Assembly: GCA_964631125.1 (NCBI GenBank)
Contig: CAZVYN010000070.1
Coordinates: 1-21,536 of the forward strand
DNA length: 21,536 nucleotides
Direction of reading: 5' to 3'
Origin: CAZVYN01 sp964631125
Lineage (GTDB): Bacteria; Eisenbacteria; RBG-16-71-46; CAIMUX01
Shown: piece after piece, positions 18,251 through 21,536 of the stretch
Numbering within the stretch: position 1 is the stretch's first letter
Layout of the letters: every line of letters starts with the position of its first letter
Notes under the pieces: generated by a model
Database searches by the model: none
What the model was told of the DNA's origin: nothing
What the model saw: only the letters and a program-made list of their open reading frames with translations
Translations under genes and position numbers: made by a program

Positions 18251-18266
18251 CATGCTGATCCGGTGA
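18236..18266 (+). repeat. 15-bp near-perfect tandem duplication at the queA/tgt junction
   Basis: ATGCTGATCCTGTGA (18236-18250, the last codons and stop of queA) is followed after one base by ATGCTGATCCGGTGA (18252-18266), 14 of 15 identical. Both copies end in GTGA. In copy 1 this would place a GTG over the queA stop, and in copy 2 the GTG is the tgt start. No ribosome binding site precedes tgt. Confidence 0.9.
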
Positions 18267-19411
18267 CGACGCAACTTCGCTTCGACCTGTTGGCGCGCGA
18301 CTCGGCCACGATGGCTCGGCGCGGGCGGCTGCACTTCGCGCACGGTATCGTGGACACTCCGGCCTTTATGCCGGTCGGCACGCAAGCGACGGTGAAGACG
18401 CTCGATCCCGAGGAAGTGCGAGGAAGCGGCGCGCAGATTCTCTTGGCCAACACTTACCACCTCTACTTGCGACCGGGTCACGAGCGGGTGCGTCGCCTCG
18501 GCGGCCTCCACAAGTTCATGGGGTGGGACCGGCCGATTCTGACCGACTCGGGCGGCTATCAGATCTTCAGCCTGGCGCGTTTGACCAAGGTCGACGATGA
18601 CGGCGCGGTCTTCCAATCGCATCTCGACGGCTCGAAGCATCGCTTCGATCCCGAGTTGGCCACGCGGGTGCAGCTCGCGCTCGGGGTCGATGTGCTCATG
18701 GCGCTCGATACCCTGACGCCGTATCCGGCCGAGCACGCGCGCGCGCGCGCCGACATGCTGCGCACGACGGCCTGGGCGCGGCGTTGCGCGGAGGTGTGGC
18801 GGGCCGAGCGCACCGCCGCGAACCATCTCTTCGCCATCGTGCAGGGGGGGCTCTATCCCGATCTCCGCGCGGAGTCGGCGGCGGCGTTGGCCGAACTCGA
18901 CCTCCCCGGATACGCCATCGGCGGCCTGGCCGTGGGGGAACCGTTGGAAGAGGCGATGGACGTGCTGGAGCAGACCACCCCGCATCTGCCCGACGGAAAA
19001 CCGCGCTATCTCATGGGGGTCGGACGTCCCGAGGACCTGATCGAGGGGATCGCGCGCGGCGTCGACATGTTCGACTGCGTCTTGCCGACCCGTAACGCGC
19101 GCAAGGGGACGGTCTTCACCTCGCGCGGCAAGCTGGTGGTGAAGAACGCCGCCTATGCCGACGACGAACGGCCGCTCGACCCGGACTGTGACTGCCCCGT
19201 CTGCGCTCGGTTCACCCGGGCCTATCTGCGGCATCTCTTCGCGTCCCGGGAGATCCTCGGGCTGCGCCTGGCCACTCTTCACAGCCTCCATTACTATCAG
19301 CGACTCATGCGTGACGCCCGAGGCGCGATCGAAGCAGGACGCTTCCCCGCCTGGCGCCGCGCCGCCTTGGAAGGCTTGTCGACCGGACCTCGAGAGCAGG
19401 AGCGAAACTGA
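18263..19411 (+). CDS. tgt: tRNA-guanine transglycosylase
   Basis: 382 residues from GTG 18263. Tgt swaps guanine-34 for preQ1 in Asp, Asn, His and Tyr tRNAs, feeding QueA. Active-site Asp95 lies in T-D-S-G-G (94-98), the nucleophile Asp271 in F-D-C-V-L-P-T-R-N (270-278), and the G-G-L-A-V-G-E loop follows at 220-226. The zinc site is C309, C311, C314 and H340. The substrate-pocket segment normally reading F-D-E-C-x-P-Y-P is A-L-D-T-L-T-P-Y-P here (147-155): the Asp is kept, but the Glu-Cys pair is replaced. A 15-base alternating CG run (18736-18750) and a 7-G run (18844-18850) lie in the gene without breaking the frame. Likely translated by re-initiation after queA, since no ribosome binding site is visible. 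Confidence 0.96.
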   Translation: MTTQLRFDLLARDSATMARRGRLHFAHGIVDTPAFMPVGTQATVKTLDPEEVRGSGAQILLANTYHLYLRPGHERVRRLGGLHKFMGWDRPILTDSGGYQIFSLARLTKVDDDGAVFQSHLDGSKHRFDPELATRVQLALGVDVLMALDTLTPYPAEHARARADMLRTTAWARRCAEVWRAERTAANHLFAIVQGGLYPDLRAESAAALAELDLPGYAIGGLAVGEPLEEAMDVLEQTTPHLPDGKPRYLMGVGRPEDLIEGIARGVDMFDCVLPTRNARKGTVFTSRGKLVVKNAAYADDERPLDPDCDCPVCARFTRAYLRHLFASREILGLRLATLHSLHYYQRLMRDARGAIEAGRFPAWRRAALEGLSTGPREQERN

Positions 19412-19412
19412 G

Positions 19413-19817
19413 ATGATCCGACCGTCCTCGAAACTGACCGCACTCGCGTCTGTCGTCTTGGTAGCTGTCGCCGCCTTGGCTGCACTGGCCGCGATCGATG
19501 CGTCCGTCTCCACCGCACTGGCCCAGGGGGAAGTCGGCGGCGACACCGCGATGCGTGGGTTCGTGAGCCAGCTCTTCCTCATCGGTTCGATGGTCTTGAT
19601 CTTCTACTTCCTCCTCATCCGTCCTCAGCAGAAGAAGGCCAAGGAGCTGGCGCGGATGATCGCGGGGGTCAAGAAGGGGGATCGTGTCCTGACCAGCGGC
19701 GGCATGTACGGCGTCGTCTCCGCGGTGAAGGACGACGTCATCGTCCTGGAGATCGGCAAGGAGACGAAGGTCGACTTCGCCAAGAGCGCGATCGCCGCCG
19801 TCGTCGCCCGCGATTGA
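19413..19817 (+). CDS. yajC: Preprotein translocase accessory subunit YajC
   Basis: 134 residues; most YajC proteins are about 85-115. The core is standard: a membrane helix (about 50-69), then R-P-Q-Q-K-K (70-75), V-K-K-G-D-R-V-L-T-S-G-G (86-97) and a small C-terminal domain. YajC associates with SecDF-YidC in the inner membrane. The extra N-terminal part is a second hydrophobic stretch (8-29) ending A-L-A-Q, which looks like a signal peptide or second helix. ATG 19413 starts one base after the tgt stop, with AGGAG ten bases upstream. An internal ATG (Met47) would give a conventional protein, so the longer start is likely but not certain. SecD/SecF genes, the common next neighbours, are absent; fmt follows. 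Confidence 0.93.
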   Translation: MIRPSSKLTALASVVLVAVAALAALAAIDASVSTALAQGEVGGDTAMRGFVSQLFLIGSMVLIFYFLLIRPQQKKAKELARMIAGVKKGDRVLTSGGMYGVVSAVKDDVIVLEIGKETKVDFAKSAIAAVVARD

Positions 19818-19848
19818 CGTCGCACTCGCGCCAGCCCGACTGACTCCG

Positions 19849-20778
19849 ATGCGCCTGCTCTTTCTCGGGACTCCTGAGTTCGCTGCGCCTTCTCTGCGCG
19901 CGCTGCTGGCTTCGCGTCACGAAGTGGTGGGCGTCGTCGCGCAGCCGAGCCGGCCCTCCGGCCGCGGGCTCACGATCACCGATCCGCCGACGATCGCGTT
20001 GGCGCGTGAGCGGGGGGTGGCGACCTTTCAACCGACCAAGCTCCACTCGGCCGAGACGCTCGAATCCTTTCGTACGCTACGGCCCGACCTCATCGTGACG
20101 GCCGCTTTCGGGCGCTTGTTGCGACCGTCGCTCCTGACGCTGCCGGCGAGAGGCTGCTGGAATCTCCATGCGAGTCTCCTCCCGCGCCACCGCGGCGCCG
20201 CGCCGGTGTCGGCCAGTCTCTTATCCGGAGATCGCTGGACCGGCGTGACCCTCTTCCAGTTGGATGAGGGGATGGACACCGGACCGATGCTGCACCAGCG
20301 GATGCTCGCGATCGCTCCGGCCGAGACAGCGGGGGAGCTGACCGCGCGCCTCGCCGATCTCGCCGCGGAGACGCTGCTGGAGGGACTTGCCCTCGCCCAG
20401 AGTGATCGACTCACGGCGCTCACGCAGTCGGAGGAAGGCGCCACCTACACCAAGCTGCTGACCAAAGAGGACGGTCGCCTCCGCTTCGATCGACCGGCCG
20501 AGCAGGTCGACCGTTGGGTCCGCGCGGTCACGCCGTGGCCGGGCGCTTTCGTGGAGCTCGCGGGCAAGCGTCTTCGCGTCCACCGCGCACAACCGTGGCA
20601 CGAGCTTCCGTGCGAGTCCGCGCCGGGGACGGTGCTCTCCACGCGCGATCGATTCGTCGTCGCCTGTCTGCCCGGCGCCATCGTCTTCGAAGAGGTCCAG
20701 AGCGAGGGACGGAAGCGGCAGCCGGCGCTCGAGTGGCTGCGTGGCGCGGCGATCTCCGTCGGGGACCGGTTCGCGTGA
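19849..20778 (+). CDS. fmt: Methionyl-tRNA formyltransferase
   Basis: 309 residues, full length. Fmt formylates initiator Met-tRNA with 10-formyl-THF. Catalytic residues are Asn105 and His107 in N-L-H-A-S-L-L-P-R and Asp143 in G-M-D-T-G. The N-terminal L-F-L-G-T-P-E-F and P-S-G-R-G motifs are typical. The usual P-V-K segment after P-S-G-R-G is P-P-T here (46-48). The C-terminal anticodon/acceptor-binding domain has V-T-P-W-P-G-A (227-233) and E-G-R-K-R (286-290). There is no clear ribosome binding site before ATG 19849, 31 bases after yajC. The usual partner def (peptide deformylase) is not adjacent. The stop overlaps the rsmB GTG start (GTGA at 20775-20778). Confidence 0.95.
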   Translation: MRLLFLGTPEFAAPSLRALLASRHEVVGVVAQPSRPSGRGLTITDPPTIALARERGVATFQPTKLHSAETLESFRTLRPDLIVTAAFGRLLRPSLLTLPARGCWNLHASLLPRHRGAAPVSASLLSGDRWTGVTLFQLDEGMDTGPMLHQRMLAIAPAETAGELTARLADLAAETLLEGLALAQSDRLTALTQSEEGATYTKLLTKEDGRLRFDRPAEQVDRWVRAVTPWPGAFVELAGKRLRVHRAQPWHELPCESAPGTVLSTRDRFVVACLPGAIVFEEVQSEGRKRQPALEWLRGAAISVGDRFA

Positions 20779-21536
20779 ACGCGGTCCGTCGCGGCTCGGC
20801 GGCCGATCCCGCGCGGGTGCTCGCGCTGCGAATTCTCGTGGCCTTCGAAGAGCACCCGGCCCCGGTCGGCGACGCCATCGACCGCGCGCAACGCTCGCTC
20901 GAACGGGTCGAGGATCGCGGACTGGTCCAGAACCTCGTGCTGCAGGTGATCCGCCATCGCGCTCGGCTCGATTGGGTGTTGGAGAAGGTCCTCTCGGGGG
21001 GCGGACTCGTCGAACTGACCCCGTGGATCCGCAACACGCTCCGACTCGGACTGGCGCAGATCGTCCTGCTGCCGCGCATTCCCCCGCATGCCGCCGTCGA
21101 CACCTCGGTCGAGTTGGCCAAGCGGTTCGGCCACAGCGGCACCGCGGGATTGACCAACGCGGTCTTGCGTCGACTGGTGAAGGAGGCTCGACCGTTCTGG
21201 GACGGCGCACGCGGCGTCGATCGACGCGCGACGCTGGCGCTCATCCACTCGGCGCCGCGCTGGTTGGTCGAAAGGTGGTGCGAACGCTGGGGAGAAGACG
21301 CGGCCGCTCGTCGGCTTGCTTGGAGTTCGGAGCCGCCGGGCCATTGGCTGCGCTTCGCCGCGGCCGGGCCCGCGCTCGAGCGGGTCCTGGTCGACGATTC
21401 GCCTGAAGCGAAGCCGCGCGAAGGGACGCATCGCGGTTGGATCCCCGACACCGTGCGTCTCGATCCGCGCATGGATCCGACCGCGCTGCCGGGCTTCGCG
21501 GAGCGGGCGTTCACGATCCAAGACGGCAGCGCGATC
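20775..21536 (+). CDS. rsmB: 16S rRNA (cytosine-967-C5)-methyltransferase RsmB/Sun, N-terminal part (runs off the window)
   Basis: An open frame from GTG 20775 to the last base gives 254 residues with no stop. The first ~150 residues are a NusB-like RNA-binding domain (A-R-V-L-A-L-R-I-L, D-R-G-L-V-Q-N-L-V, A-V-D-T-S-V-E-L-A-K-R-F-G-H, T-N-A-V-L-R-R-L). A linker (H-S-A-P-R-W-L-V-E-R-W) leads to the start of the SAM-methyltransferase domain, ending at F-T-I-Q-D-G-S-A-I, which corresponds to the Q-D-x-x-S block just before the SAM site. RsmB makes m5C967 in 16S rRNA; the fmt-rsmB pairing is common. The start overlaps the fmt stop. The catalytic cysteines lie beyond the window. Confidence 0.93.
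   Translation, partial: MNAVRRGSAADPARVLALRILVAFEEHPAPVGDAIDRAQRSLERVEDRGLVQNLVLQVIRHRARLDWVLEKVLSGGGLVELTPWIRNTLRLGLAQIVLLPRIPPHAAVDTSVELAKRFGHSGTAGLTNAVLRRLVKEARPFWDGARGVDRRATLALIHSAPRWLVERWCERWGEDAAARRLAWSSEPPGHWLRFAAAGPALERVLVDDSPEAKPREGTHRGWIPDTVRLDPRMDPTALPGFAERAFTIQDGSAI

Noticed and set aside
18736..18750. Alternating CG run as a phase-variable switch in tgt
   Set aside because: It encodes an ordinary Ala-Arg stretch in a housekeeping gene; no sign of length variation can be seen from one sequence.
17531..19582. 683-codon open frame on the - strand
   Set aside because: Antisense of queA and tgt, both full-length with all catalytic motifs.
20741..21406. 221-codon open frame on the + strand
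   Set aside because: Out of frame with rsmB, whose frame gives clear NusB-like and RsmB motifs and runs off the window.

Overview
The window is a GC-rich chromosomal segment from a bacterium. Two predicted secreted proteins end in a C-terminal tail with a PNPF motif (P-N-P-F-N-P and P-N-P-F-R) followed by a G-R-x-V-R and a (P)SGVYW-type strand. This is the FlgD-like/type A sorting domain common in the FCB (Fibrobacteres-Chlorobi-Bacteroidetes) group and in deep lineages such as Candidatus Eisenbacteria, Latescibacteria and Gemmatimonadota. That assignment is an inference from the tails and overall gene style; there is no rRNA here to test it.

Left flank (1-2635, + strand): the 3' end of an elongation factor G gene, then yebC, ruvC and ruvA, with ruvC/ruvA overlapping as GTGA. 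Right flank (16161-21536, + strand): ruvB, queA, tgt, yajC, fmt and the 5' part of rsmB, tightly packed and with two more GTGA overlaps (ruvB/queA and fmt/rsmB). Many bacteria keep yebC-ruvC-ruvA-ruvB-queA-tgt-yajC together. Here that housekeeping cluster is cut between ruvA and ruvB by about 13.5 kb of unrelated genes. The rsmB fragment has no stop codon inside the window and runs off the edge.

The intervening block (2636-16160) holds: (a) a + strand gene for a large secreted protein with a sorting tail, broken by at least two frameshifts, an in-frame TAG and a small deletion in the tail, and therefore annotated as a pseudogene; (b) on the - strand, a two-gene heterodimeric ABC exporter with the two NBDs degenerate in complementary ways; (c) a secreted PQQ-type sugar/aldose dehydrogenase with a sorting tail; and (d) the prkA-yeaH-spoVR operon, a conserved but poorly understood stress/starvation module, transcribed divergently from ruvB.

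Functionally the flanks serve translation (EF-G, Fmt, RsmB), Holliday-junction processing (RuvABC), queuosine tRNA modification (Tgt, QueA) and the Sec accessory YajC. The inserted block serves export, extracellular oxidation and stress adaptation. I found no CRISPR array, tRNA, rRNA, transposase or integrase. The most interesting points are the split ruv locus, the multiply damaged secreted-protein gene, the asymmetric ABC pair, and a 15-bp near-tandem duplication at the queA/tgt junction that appears to have displaced an ancestral GTGA overlap.
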